The translations under genes and the position numbers were made by a program. A stretch of 64,000 bases of DNA from Syngnathus acus (lineage: Eukaryota > Chordata > Actinopteri > Syngnathiformes > Syngnathidae). Shown here piece after piece: positions 11,472-20,915 of the stretch. The stretch covers positions 1,411,501 through 1,475,500 of the forward strand of contig NC_051103.1 in assembly GCF_901709675.1 (NCBI RefSeq), written 5' to 3'. Below the pieces are notes generated by a model that made no database searches, had not been told where the DNA came from, and saw only the letters and a list, made by a program, of their open reading frames with translations. Every line of letters begins with the position of its first letter. Position 1 is the stretch's first letter.

Positions 11472-12089
11472 TTAAAGGGAAATGTACTTTCGGCAGTTTG
11501 CAAACATATTTGATTAAGGCTGCATTAGACATATATAATCATATCAATATAATTTCTAGTGTGCTCGTGTGGTGATTAATAAGTGGAAAGGAATGTGCAG
11601 GCTACAATGAATTTGTTCTCTACAAAGTATTGTGGAACAGGATGTCCAGACAGGGAGGATATCTCAAGGCCGGTGAGGAACAACTCGTCTTTGTGGTCCA
11701 GACACCTGTGCTGAGCAGGGGAAAAACCCAAACGAGGAGGAGACGACCATCGACCAATCACCACACAATATTTTGCATGCTTGAATATTCATATTGTGTT
11801 TCTTTAAAACTGGGCAACCCGGAAGAATGTGTTGTCTCTTGATGGTCACAAGAACACACGAATTTTAGTGTGAGGGACCCGGGGGACCCAGGCGCCTGTA
11901 TTAGCTTGCTTTGTCAGGATTAAACAATTGGTAAATTCGGCCTAATTGATCTACTGGTCTTCTCTTTGACAGAACGAACTCGCAAAATTGTTAGCTGCGA
12001 CAGTGTGTGGATTTCGACATAACAATTTTTGTGTTAAGTGTTGATCATAATTTGGAGTCAGAACAATAACTAAAATCCGTAGCCTAACA
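11472..12089 (+). mobile_element. unidentified repeat family with 3-bp target duplication
   Basis: The copy runs from TTAAAGGGAAATGT to AGCCTAACA. It is flanked by GCG on both sides, and removing it restores a U1 flank. A second copy at 26359-27025 has the same ends and is flanked by GGA within a LINE 3' end. The terminal inverted repeats are poor. Internal words such as TCAGGATTAAACAATTGG look LTR-like, but I cannot assign a class. Confidence 0.7.
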
Positions 12090-12117
12090 GCGTGATTTTT
12101 GTTTTAATCAGAAAGAC

Positions 12118-12147
12118 CAGGGGAGAGTGCGAACGCAGTCCACCACT
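12118..12147 (-). pseudogene. U1 snRNA 3'-terminal fragment
   Basis: The minus strand matches only the final stem-loop of U1 (forward CCAGGGGAGAGTGCGAACGC). Together with the flank at 11326-11471 it marks a third, mostly lost U1 unit. Confidence 0.6.
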
Positions 12148-12310
12148 GTTGTGTTTATACGGAGTAGAGATGAACGCTAATGCAACTTCTTTATTCAGCA
12201 ACTTTCTATTTTCTCCCCACTCATGTCTCACATAGCAGTACAATGCCCCTGGCGCACCACAGAGCCCCCAACTGTCAACATTATGCGAGACCTCCAATAA
12301 CACACTATAT

Positions 12311-13294
12311 CAGGGGTGGCCAACCAGTCAGAGACCAAGAGCCACATTTTTTACTGTGTCATCGCAAAGAGCCACATCATACACATGAGCACACATGAAC
12401 ACCCCCCCCCCCCCACACACACACACACATACACACACACACCCCTCTGCTCAGCCAAATTTATTGTGTGACATTATTATGTCACGCACCAACATGATAA
12501 TGACAAATTGACTCCTACAGTACTAAAACCACAGACCAAAGACCACATTTTCAACAATGAACATTGTGTGCATTGTCTCACACAGACAAACTCTCAGTTC
12601 AACAAATTCCACAAACAAAAACATAAGTTTTTTCACTTACTATGTGTGGCGGGACAGACCATTCGTTTTAGTTTGTCGTTTTCAGGAGACAAGATTTCAA
12701 TAACGTCACTGAGGCATATTTTAACGAACTCCACTTCATTGTATGGCTTTTTAGCCCGTGCAATGTTCCAAGCCAGTTGAAACAATGCAAGTGTGACAGT
12801 CTCTGAGTGCTTCGTAATTTTTTTGAAAAACTGTACCTATTTTTTTGCCAGACTTTTCAAAGTCTCCAAACTTGTGCTTGCGAAATTCAGTCCCTTTAGC
12901 AAAGTCCTTATCGATATTGGCATGAAGTGAGCTGAAGTGGCGCTGACCATTTGAAGCTTTTAAATGCGCCAATGATGTCCGACATATCAGGCAGAATGGC
13001 TTGCCATAGCGTTCAACAAAAAACAACTTTAAGCTTTTCTGGACCTAATGGGCCCCCGTAGTCACAGTCACCATTCATTAAAAAGCCAGCAAAATCAATC
13101 GCTCTGTTTGTCCCTCCTCCTTTGCGGGATTTCACCTCACGCGCATGCGCGTTTGACCAAAATACCATATTGAACTCAAGCGAAGCAAATACGCACGAAA
13201 AATAAACACAAATGTTGATATGAACGTAAAAGAGCCGCATGAAACCAGCCAAAGAGCCGCATGCGGCTCGCGAGCCGCGGGTTGGCCACCGCTG
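12311..13294. mobile_element. hAT element with 8-bp target duplication
   Basis: The ends CAGGGGTGGCCAACC and GGTTGGCCACCGCTG are inverted repeats, flanked by CACTATAT on both sides (12303-12310 and 13295-13302). The element contains a C run and CA repeat near 12400-12440 and a transposase fragment on the minus strand. Confidence 0.92.
12751..13026 (-). pseudogene. hAT transposase N-terminal fragment (zinc-finger region)
   Basis: The 91-residue frame begins FFVERYGKPFCLICRTS and continues to RHFSSLHANID. This is the CxxC...H-x4-H BED-like finger at the N-terminus of ZBED/GTF2IRD2-type hAT transposases. The catalytic hAT core is missing, so this is a relic. Confidence 0.7.
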
Positions 13295-13379
13295 CACTAT
13301 ATAATATTATAGTTTCAACATACGATAATACCACATCTCCCTTTTTCCAGAGATCATAGGGTAGACTGCCTTTGTTTCA

Positions 13380-15262
13380 TCAGACCTTAGAGGATTATTC
13401 TGCCTCTTGTGTAGAAAGGTCTGTTCCTAACCTTTGCCAAGGTCTTTCAGGGCACCCTGATGGCATGAGTGACTCTTTTGGGTTGTGTCGCTCTTGTATG
13501 CATGTCCTGCAGTTCAGTATTATTTCGTTCACTTGCTGGCTGAGTCCCGGCCACCACACAGATTGACGTGCACGTGCTTTACATTTCACGTCACCTAAGT
13601 GTCCTTCGTGTAATTTGAATAGCACGTCGTTCCTCATTGCAGAAGGTATTACCAGTCGTGTGTCCTTTAGCAGTAAGCCATCTTTCACTGTTAATGTAGC
13701 TCGCTCCGGCCAGTAGTTTTTCAGCGCTGGTTCCTGTTTTGCATGTGCTGGCCATCCTTCCATGCACATGGTCATGACACGCGAGCAGACACTGTCGGCT
13801 TTCAACTGCTCTTTCAGGTTTTCTGTATATGATGAGCTGACAGGTAGACTCTCAGTGACACAGTCTGTTAGAGTGGTGCTCACTCTAACTTATTTTTGCA
13901 AGAACCACACGGGAGACAGTATGCCCTTTTTAAGCATTTGCAAATGGAGAACCATTCGTCGCTGTGCGTACAGCGATGATCGAATGAGGTCTGGCTCAGG
14001 CCTCTTGCAAGAGCATATTTATTAAGAACAAGCAGGGTGGGGGTGACATTGGACATGTTTGGTGGTCACCTCAGCAACTGGTTAATCAGTGCGGAGGGTC
14101 CCAGCTCATTGTTTTACAAGGTCGTGGAAACAGAAACTAGTGGAGCATTTTAGATGACTAACTAAGCAAGAATGTTTCCACACCATTTGGAAAGTTTCAA
14201 CAACTGAATGGTTAAACTTTTCAGAGTCAAGGAAAGGTTTAAACAAAGTTAATAATTCTAGTCTACATTCCAACATAATCATACGATCAAGATAATCTGT
14301 AAACCCTAACACAGTCCACAAATATGTTTGTGCTCTCCATCAGGTCCTGGTCATCAGTGGACATGCGTAATTTTACAGGTGCACGTGAAAGTGTGTCTGC
14401 TGTCCAAAGCGACTTTCCTGGTACGTGCACGATGGAGTATGAGTAGCGCATCAGCCTCATCCTGAAACCCTGGATTCTCTGTGGCAAAAGATCCAGTGCT
14501 TGGGCACCGAACAGGCTGAGAAGGGGTTTATGGTCGGTCTCCAGGCAAAACTCCTTTCCGATGAGGAAATCCCGAAACCGTTCACAGGCCCATGTGAGGC
14601 CCATGTGAGGCCCAGAGCCTCCTTCTCCACCTGTGCGTATCGTCGCTCAGTTGGAGTGAGTGACCGTGATGCGTAAGCCACAGGCTTCCATCCTTCCCCC
14701 CATTTCTGGAGAATTACGCCCCCCAACCCATACGATGATGCATCAGCAGATACTTTGGTGTCTCTGCCCGGGTCATACATAGCCAGCACCGGAGGAGAGG
14801 ACAGAGCTTTCTTTCGGTCTTCAAACGCTGCTGCCTAGTCCACGTCCCAGACCCAGCAGTTTTTCTTTGAGAAGAGGTCACGGAGCGGTTTATCTTTTTC
14901 AGCTAGCTGGGGAATAAACCTTCCCAGCTGGTTGACCATGCCGAGAAAACTCCTTAATTCACTCATGTGTGGGCTCTGTCATGTCTGTGATGGCATCTGT
15001 CTTTTTTGGGTCAGGGTGGATGCCTGCGGCTGTGACGATATGGCCCAGGAAGACTACTTCGCTCTTGGAGATTTCACACTTGTCCACATTCAGTGTGATG
15101 CCTGCTTTTTCCAGTCTTTGTAGCACGGCAGTAAGTCAAGTGTCATGCTCTTCCTGGCCCCGCCCCCACACCAACAGATCATCGATGTGACAAACCACAC
15201 CGTTGAGCCCCTCTGTGATCTCCGCCATCCTGCACTGGAAATGCAGAGAACTTGCAGAGAAG
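13380..15262 (-). pseudogene. gypsy-type LTR retrotransposon pol remnant
   Basis: On the minus strand the order is reverse transcriptase end (15262-14900, active-site box HIDD in VCHIDDLLVWG), RNase H (about 14790-14330, VSADASSYGLGGVI and ETDHKPLLSLF), a gap made by the solo LTR at 13866-14311, then the zinc-binding part of integrase (13860-13395, GHLGDVKCKARARQSVWWPG and CRTCIQERHNPKE). Gag, protease and the integrase core are absent. Stops and frameshifts are present. One stop in the RT, just after EEHDT, is absent in the mirror copy. The mirror copy (63220-64000) runs off the window. Confidence 0.85.
13866..14311 (-). mobile_element. solo LTR inside the gypsy remnant
   Basis: On the minus strand it starts TGTTAGGGTTTACAG and ends CACTCTAACA. 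A 5-bp duplication GACTG flanks it (forward CAGTC at 13861-13865 and 14312-14316). An AATAAATATG polyadenylation-like motif lies inside. A related, longer-diverged LTR lies at 28296-29290. Confidence 0.88.
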
Positions 15263-15499
15263 AACCAGTGGAAACACAGAGTCATTGTCTGTCTTTTTGT
15301 ACCTTTAATCAGGATTCTGCTATTGGCTGTAATGAAGATTTGGCACACAAAACGTTTGTGTATTCCTGAATTGTTAAAGCAGTGCTTTCAGGCCTCCTCA
15401 GTTTAACATTGTTTTAGTGATCAACACACCAAAACATCTGCAACAGAGAAAACTTGGCATTTTTTCTTTTGGTTTTTGATGAACTGTAAACTGACAATG

Positions 15500-17340
15500 G
15501 AGGGGTCTGCAGTCCATCTCGGGCCATGGTAAAGGGGCTGATCGGAAACCAGTTTATGGGGACAAGGACCGGGTGGATGAACTCAATCTATTCTTCAACA
15601 GATTTGATTCCGCCTCCCCCCACCCCTTCACCTCGATCCGCATCTCATTCTGCCACCTTCGACACTCCATCCCCCCCGCCAGCTCACCCCCCCCTAACCC
15701 TAACCCTAACCCTAACCCCCCCCGAGTCACTCTTCTGTCTCCACTCCATCACCCCGGTCTTCCGACATCCCCCTCTCCTTTACAGATCTTGAGGTGAGGA
15801 GTCACCTCAGAAAGATCAAAGCAGGGAAGACCCCGGGCCCAGACGGCATCTGGCCGAGACTGCTCAGGGACTGTGGGGACCAGCTGAGTGGTGTGGTCAG
15901 GTACCTGTTCAACCTGAGCCTGAACAAGGTCCCAGTACTGTGGAAGACCTCCTGCGTGGTCCCTGTACCAAAGGTGCCGTGCCCCAAGGAGCCTAACCAC
16001 TTCAGGCCTATTGCCTTGACTTCCCACCTGATGAAGACTATGGAGAGGATCATCCTGGGTCACCTGCGTTCCCTAGTGGGAGCGCAGCTGGACCCCCTGA
16101 AGTTTGCTTACCGGCCTGGTGTTGGGGTGGACAATGCAGTGATTTATTTACTGCACAGAACACTGCTTCACCTGGAGGACAACAGGAGCACTGGGAGGAT
16201 CATGTTCTTTCTCCAGCGCTTTTAACACCATCTAGCCGTCACTGCTTAGGGTGAAGATGGAGAAGGCGGGTGTGGACGAGCGCCTGGCTGCATGGACAAC
16301 GGACTTCCTCACCGACCGGCCGCAGTATTTGAGGTTACATCGATGTGAGTACGACGTGGTGCGCTGCAGCACTGGTGTCCCCCAGGGTACGGTGCTCTCT
16401 CCTTTCCTTTTCACCCTGTTCACTTCAGACTTTACCCACGACACCGCTCACTGCCACATCCAGAAGTTCTCCGACGACACGGCCATTGTTGGAAATGTCG
16501 CGGAGCGGAATGATCTGGAATATAGGTTGGTCATCAAGGACTTTGTCAGTTGGTGTGAGCTCAACCAGCTTCAGCTGAACACCAGCAAGACGAAGGAGTT
16601 GATTGTGAGCTTCGGGAGGACAGCACCCATCTTCACTCCGGTGAATATCCAGGGATCGGACATTGAGGTAGTGGAGAACTACAAATTCCTGGGTGTTCAC
16701 CTTAACAACAAACTGGACTGGACTGATCACATCCATATCCTGTACAAAAAGGGCCAGAGTCGCCTCCACCTGCTGAGGAGACTGAGGTCCTTCGGTGTGT
16801 GCAGGGCTCTCCTCCGGACCTTCTATGACTCTGTGGTGGCCTCGGCCATCATCTACGCTGTGGTCTGCTGGGGTGGGGGCAGTACGGACCGGGACAGGGG
16901 GAGACTGAATAAGATGGTCAGAAGAGCGAGCTCAGTTCTGGGCTGTCCCCTGGACTCCGTTGAGGTTGTGGGTGAGAGGAGGACGTTGATTAAGCTTAAA
17001 TCTATCATGGATAACACCTCTCACCCCCTCCATGAGATTGTGCGGTTCCTAAGGAGCTCCTTTAGCGGCAGACTTTTGCATCCTCGGTGTAGGAAGGAAC
17101 GGTTCCGCAGGTCCTTCATTCCCTCTGCTGTCAGACTTTACAACATGCATGCCACCTGATAAAATGAATGTGTTTCGTCTCTACTAGCAGCACTTGTGTT
17201 TATCCTTGTCTGTTATTTACCCTTTTTTGTAATTCTGGCACTTGTTTTATTCTTGCACTCGTATTATTCTTGCACTCATATGCGCTGCTGTGACAAGGGA
17301 ATTTCCCCGCTGTGGGATGGATAAAGTTCAATCAATCAAT
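15500..17340 (+). pseudogene. L2-like LINE reverse transcriptase remnant
   Basis: After a Pro-rich linker the frame enters a reverse transcriptase: KAGKTPGPDGIWPRLLRDC, then VPVPKVPCPKEPNHFRPIAL. A frameshift near 16215-16250 breaks the protein exactly at the first catalytic Asp region. Beyond it the frame continues with STGVPQGTVLSPFLF, the box FSDD and the C-terminal domain to a stop at 17159. The 3' UTR ends GGATAAAGTTCAATCAATCAATC. The copy interrupts the gypsy RT side of 15262. Confidence 0.88.
15692..15715 (+). repeat. four CCCTAA hexamers inside the LINE frame
   Basis: Four perfect CCCTAA units encode part of a Pro-Asn repeat in the LINE linker. They are telomere-like in sequence but short and inside a retroelement. 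The mirror copy is at 62767-62790. Confidence 0.85.
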
Positions 17341-17397
17341 CAAGAGTTGGTTCAGACTGAAGTAAAGTTGTTGATTTCAAAGCACGACACATTAAAT

Positions 17398-17470
17398 TGA
17401 CTATGAAGGGACTCGAACGCTCAATCGTCTGATCCGAAGTCAGACGCCTTATCCATTAGGCCACATCGCC
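17398..17470 (-). tRNA. tRNA-Arg (TCG)
   Basis: The minus strand folds as GGCGATG acceptor, GCCT D stem, anticodon loop CTTCGGA (TCG) and T loop TTCGAGT. The acceptor has one mismatch and the T stem one mismatch plus a wobble, so it may be weak. No intron is seen. Its identical mirror is at 61006-61078. Confidence 0.7.
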
Positions 17471-17534
17471 ATGTGAAAGACTCCCTGTTTTAAGTGTGGC
17501 CTTGATAAGTCTAAAAATTCAATGGTTCCCAACA

Positions 17535-17607
17535 AGCCCAATGTGGGGCTTGAACCCACGACCCTGAGATTAAGAGTCTCATGCCCTACCGACTGAGCTA
17601 ACCAGGC
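17535..17607 (-). tRNA. tRNA-Lys (CTT)
   Basis: The body matches vertebrate tRNA-Lys-CTT through TAGCTCAGTCGGTAG, the anticodon loop ACTCTTAATC and the T arm GTGGGTTCAAGCCCCAC. The acceptor GCCTGGT pairs with ATTGGGC using G-T pairs. In the mirror copy (60861-60933) the 3' acceptor reads ATTCGGC. Confidence 0.8.
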
Positions 17608-17748
17608 TTTTTGACCTTGGAATTGTTTTACTTTTTCAGTTTTTTTTTTAATGGGTTAGGGCAAATAGAGGAATGCTTAAAGTGTGGCCTCTGAAACACA
17701 TCTGTATTGATAAGACTAAAGAACCAAAGGTTCCCAACAAGTGTGGGC

Positions 17749-17821
17749 TGCCCAATGTGGGGATCAAACCCACGACCCTGAGATTAAGAGTCTCATGCGC
17801 TACCGACTGAGCTAACCGGGT
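17749..17821 (-). tRNA. tRNA-Lys (CTT), second copy
   Basis: This is a close relative of the neighbouring Lys gene with anticodon CTT and a good T arm (GTGGGTTTGATCCCCAC). The first base is A rather than G, which leaves the outermost acceptor pair unpaired. Flanking words TTCCCAACAAGT are shared with the neighbour, so the two arose by tandem duplication. Confidence 0.72.
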
Positions 17822-18297
17822 TTCTCCTATTAAGAATTGTTTCATTCTTTCACTTTTTTTTAATGGGTTCGGTTCACGAAAACCAGCAGCCACGTTTTAA
17901 ATCTGGCCTCTGAAACACATTCGTTGATAAGACTAAACATTTAAAGGTTCCCAACAAGTGGCATCTGTTCAATGTTGTCTCTAGTTCAAAACCCCAGCCC
18001 GAGTTGGAAACTCTAATTGGAAACCCTTGCCCCAGTTGGAATTCCTAGTTTGAAACCCTACCTCGAGTTGGAACCCTAGTTGGAAACCCTAGCCCTAGTT
18101 GGAAACGCTGGCCCTAGTGTGCAATAGAGAAAGCATTTTTTTGTTTGTTTTTGTCACTTTGTTGCACTGAAAACGGAGATTGGGGGGGAGTCAGCACAAC
18201 AAAAAAAGAAATCAGAGACCAAAACCCTTTCCGACAGTATACAAGAGTTGGTTCAGACTGAAATAAAGTCATTGATTTCATATGAATTATATTAAAA

Positions 18298-18370
18298 TGA
18301 CCATGAAGGGACCTGAACCCTCAATCTTCTGATCCAAAGTCAGACGCCTTATCCTTTAAGCCACATAGCC
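18298..18370 (-). pseudogene. tRNA-Arg-derived copy with anticodon TTG
   Basis: The sequence is that of the Arg-TCG gene at 17398-17470, but the anticodon loop reads CTTTGGA, giving TTG. This is the change expected from CpG decay. D-arm and T-arm bases also differ. It is probably a pseudogene rather than a Gln-decoding tRNA. Confidence 0.7.
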
Positions 18371-18516
18371 ATGTGAATGACTGTACCAAGTGAAACATGG
18401 CAACGACTTCTGAGGACTGCAGCCTTGTGGCAAGTGTTCACAGTTGTTACAGACATAAATGGCCTGTGGATTAATCAATTTACAGTAAAAGAGAATTGTA
18501 ATGCAATTGACATATA

Positions 18517-18589
18517 ACCTTGTTAGTGCAAGTGGTCGTGCATCAGTCTCAAAATCTGAAGGTTGTGAGCTCGACCCTCATACAGGGCA
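18517..18589 (+). pseudogene. tRNA-Met-derived copy with anticodon CAA
   Basis: The body follows elongator tRNA-Met, but the anticodon loop is CTCAAAA and both D arm (TTAGTGCAAGTGG) and acceptor are altered. The mirror copy is at 59882-59954. Confidence 0.65.
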
Positions 18590-18640
18590 CTGTTTTCCAT
18601 AGTCCACAGTAAAAATAGCTTGTAAAACCTAACATTCATA

Positions 18641-18713
18641 GCCTCGTTAGCGCAGGTGGTAGCGTGTCTGTCTCATAATCTGAAGGTTGTGACTTAGACC
18701 CTCACACGAGGCA
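18641..18713 (+). pseudogene. tRNA-Met (CAT), damaged T loop
   Basis: Acceptor (GCCTCGT with ACGAGGC), D arm and anticodon CAT are good, but the T loop reads TTAGACC instead of TTCGA-type. The B box is therefore broken. The 88-bp arm difference lies just upstream, between ACAGTAAAA direct repeats. Mirror at 59668-59740. Confidence 0.65.
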
Positions 18714-18917
18714 CACTTTTATTTAGTTCTAACTCGAGCCTTAGTTGGAAATCCTCGCCCCAGTTGGAAACCTTACTTGGTCACCCGAACCCGAGTTGGA
18801 AACCCTAGTTTGAGAATGCTCAGACAAAAGTAACTTTTTCTTTTGATGAAGTTCAGTTTGATGGAAATGGCCGGTGGTTGAATCAATTTGACAGTAAAAT
18901 AGCATTTTAGTACCGGC

Positions 18918-18990
18918 ACCACATCGGCGCAGGCGGTAGCGTGTCAGTCTCATAATCTGAAGGTTGTGAGTTTGATCCTCACACCGGGCA
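18918..18990 (+). pseudogene. tRNA-Met (CAT), acceptor degenerate
   Basis: The anticodon arm (GTCTCATAATC) and T arm (GTGAGTTTGATCCTCAC) are well kept, but the acceptor ACCACAT does not pair with ACCGGGC. In the mirror copy (59391-59463) the anticodon has changed to CGT. Confidence 0.65.
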
Positions 18991-19126
18991 TGCTTTTTAC
19001 ACAGTCTAGTTCTTGGTGGAAACCCTCGTCCTAGTTGGAAATCCTAGCCAAGTTCAGTTTAATGGAAATGGGCTGTGGTTGAATTCGTTTTACAGTAAAA
19101 AACAATTGTCAAAATGCAAGTGCATA

Positions 19127-19199
19127 GCCTCGTTGGCGCAGGTGGTAGAGCGTCAGTCTCATAATCTGAAGGTCGTGAGTTCGACCCTCACACGGGACA
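19127..19199 (+). tRNA. tRNA-Met (CAT), elongator type
   Basis: This is the best Met copy: GCCTCGT acceptor with one mismatch to ACGGGAC, GCGC D stem, anticodon CAT and T arm GTGAGTTCGACCCTCAC. The mirror copy (59182-59254) carries two substitutions that damage the anticodon stem and T stem. Confidence 0.78.
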
Positions 19200-19434
19200 C
19201 GCTTCTATATAGCCCTAACTCTAGCCCCAGTTGGAAACCCTCATCCTTGTTGGAAACCCCAGTTGGAAACCCCAGTTGGAAACCTTGGCCCTAGTTTGAA
19301 ACCATAGTTGGCCTCCCTAACCCTAGGTCAGGATTCGCAACCCAAAATGTTCAAAGAGCCATATTGGCCCAAAAATACAAAAAACATACCTGTCTGGAGC
19401 CACAAATATCTAAAACCCTTTTATAATGCAACAT

Positions 19435-20267
19435 CAGAGATGGGGACTCGAGTCACTGTGACTTGGACTCGAGTCGCTGTTTTGATGACTTGTGACTTGA
19501 GTTGACAAAAAATGAAAAAACTTGAGACTCGACTTGGACTTGGAAGTTAAAGACTCGGGACTTGACTTGACTTGAGACACGATGACTTGAATGACTTCAG
19601 TGTTATTTAGTTTATGTTTTCAATTTTAATATAAAATTAATAATACATTTAAAAAAAATAATATCGATAACACAGTAGGAGCGCAGGCTGAGAATGGCGT
19701 TGTCATGATTGGATCACTACCCTGTCACTCAATCAGTCGTGCCCTGTCTACCTACCGAACGTGTTTATTGGAGAATCATGCCCCTTTATATCAGACATGT
19801 CAGCGGGAGCGGTACCGCGAGTCAACACCTTCGGCTATCGCAATTACTTTTATGATGGCAAAAGACGGACAGCACAGTGCGTGATATGCAGCAAAAACAT
19901 TTCGCACAGCCAGACGACAACTTCAAACTTTGTCTGTCGTCTGAAGAGCCATTCTGCCAAATAAGTGCTTTTCATTTATCTAAATAGGTGTGTGTATATA
20001 TAGCTTTAATGCAATGAATATGATGATGAAACTTAATTAAGTAAATATGACTTAATATGGAGCAAGTTAATAAATAAAAACTACAGTTAACTTGACTTGG
20101 ACTTGACCTATTTAAAGACTTGACTTGGACTTGACTTGACCTATTTAAGGACTTGATTTGACTTGACTTGCCCAAGACAAAAATGACTTGGGACTTACTT
20201 GAGACTTGAAGGTTAAGACTTGAGACTTACTTGAGACTTGCACATGTGTGACTTGGTCCCATCTCTG
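19435..20267. mobile_element. hAT-like element with BED-finger remnant
   Basis: The ends CAGAGATGGGGACTCGAGTC and GACTTGGTCCCATCTCTG are inverted. Subterminal regions are arrays of GACTTG/CAAGTC words. A plus-strand frame at 19798-19964 encodes a BED-type finger (CVICSKNI followed by spaced His, LKSHSAK) and then stops. I see no 8-bp flanking duplication, so the insertion is old or rearranged. Mirror at 57021-57858. Confidence 0.75.
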
Positions 20268-20528
20268 GACATTTGTGTTGTTTCGGACCTGACGTTATAG
20301 TCCGGGACATTTTCCTCCACGGTGTCATTTGGGTCCTCTCTTGTGTTGATTTCCTCAACGCATTCGAGTCTTTGCAACTCACTCTCGGGAGCCAGGTGGC
20401 ACCATTCGTCTATGACGAGCCCACTGTCCTCCATCTCTTGGATGGCATCTTCAATGTCTCGACTGTGTTTCTCATACCTTTCTCTGTTCCTTTTGACAAT
20501 GGATATGGTAAAGGAGCTATTTCTCTTT
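20268..20528 (-). pseudogene. PIF1/Helitron-type ORF fragment (tentative)
   Basis: On the minus strand the frame reads KRNRERYEKHSRDIEDAI and then DEWCHLAPESELQRLEC. This resembles the region upstream of the helicase in fish PIF1-like/Helitron proteins. It is cut by the hAT element at 20267. The assignment rests on recalled similarity only. Mirror at 56760-57020. Confidence 0.4.
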
Positions 20529-20915
20529 AAAGATACAAATACTCTTCTTAATATTAGGACATCCAGGTAGAGAAGACATTTTGACTTTCGCCAAAATGCT
20601 GTGACAGATAGATGGACAAAAGATTTTGGATTATGCGAGCCACCTCTCAAAATCAAGTGCATTTGTGTTTAAGGGAAATTTACACCGAATAAAATTCATT
20701 TTAAAAATAGATAAAACAGATAAAACAACTTTTGTAAAGCAATGGTAAATTGCAATTGTAAAATATTAAGAATAAAGTTAGACCAATCGGTCATTAAAAG
20801 AGTTAAAAGGAAACAGTTAATAGATTATATAGAAGCAGATAAAAAGAAGAAATCTATCATGTATATCAAAACATTCGTAAAAAGAATCAATTCATTGTGT
20901 CTCTGTTTCCATCCC
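20529..20915. other. AT-rich, nothing recognised
   Basis: This is downstream of the HMG-box gene on the minus strand and could hold its 3' UTR. No polyadenylation site stands out. Confidence 0.35.

Larger units (their letters stand above)
17990..19330. repeat. degenerate AGTTGGAAACCCTAG repeat interspersed with tRNAs
   Basis: Variants of the roughly 12-25 bp phrase AGTTGGAAACCCTAGCCC recur many times at 17990-18120, 18725-18810, 19010-19050 and 19200-19310, in the gaps between tRNA copies. The phrase is not part of any tRNA. It appears to be the spacer component of an old tandem tRNA array. The mirror is at about 59066-60480. Confidence 0.75.

Noticed and set aside
12400-12450. Possible Z-DNA or promoter signal at the C run and CA repeat
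   Set aside because: It is internal to a hAT element, and no gene starts nearby.
15692-15715. Interstitial telomere interpretation of CCCTAA units
   Set aside because: Only four units, inside a LINE reading frame, and mirrored in the other arm. Better explained as LINE sequence.
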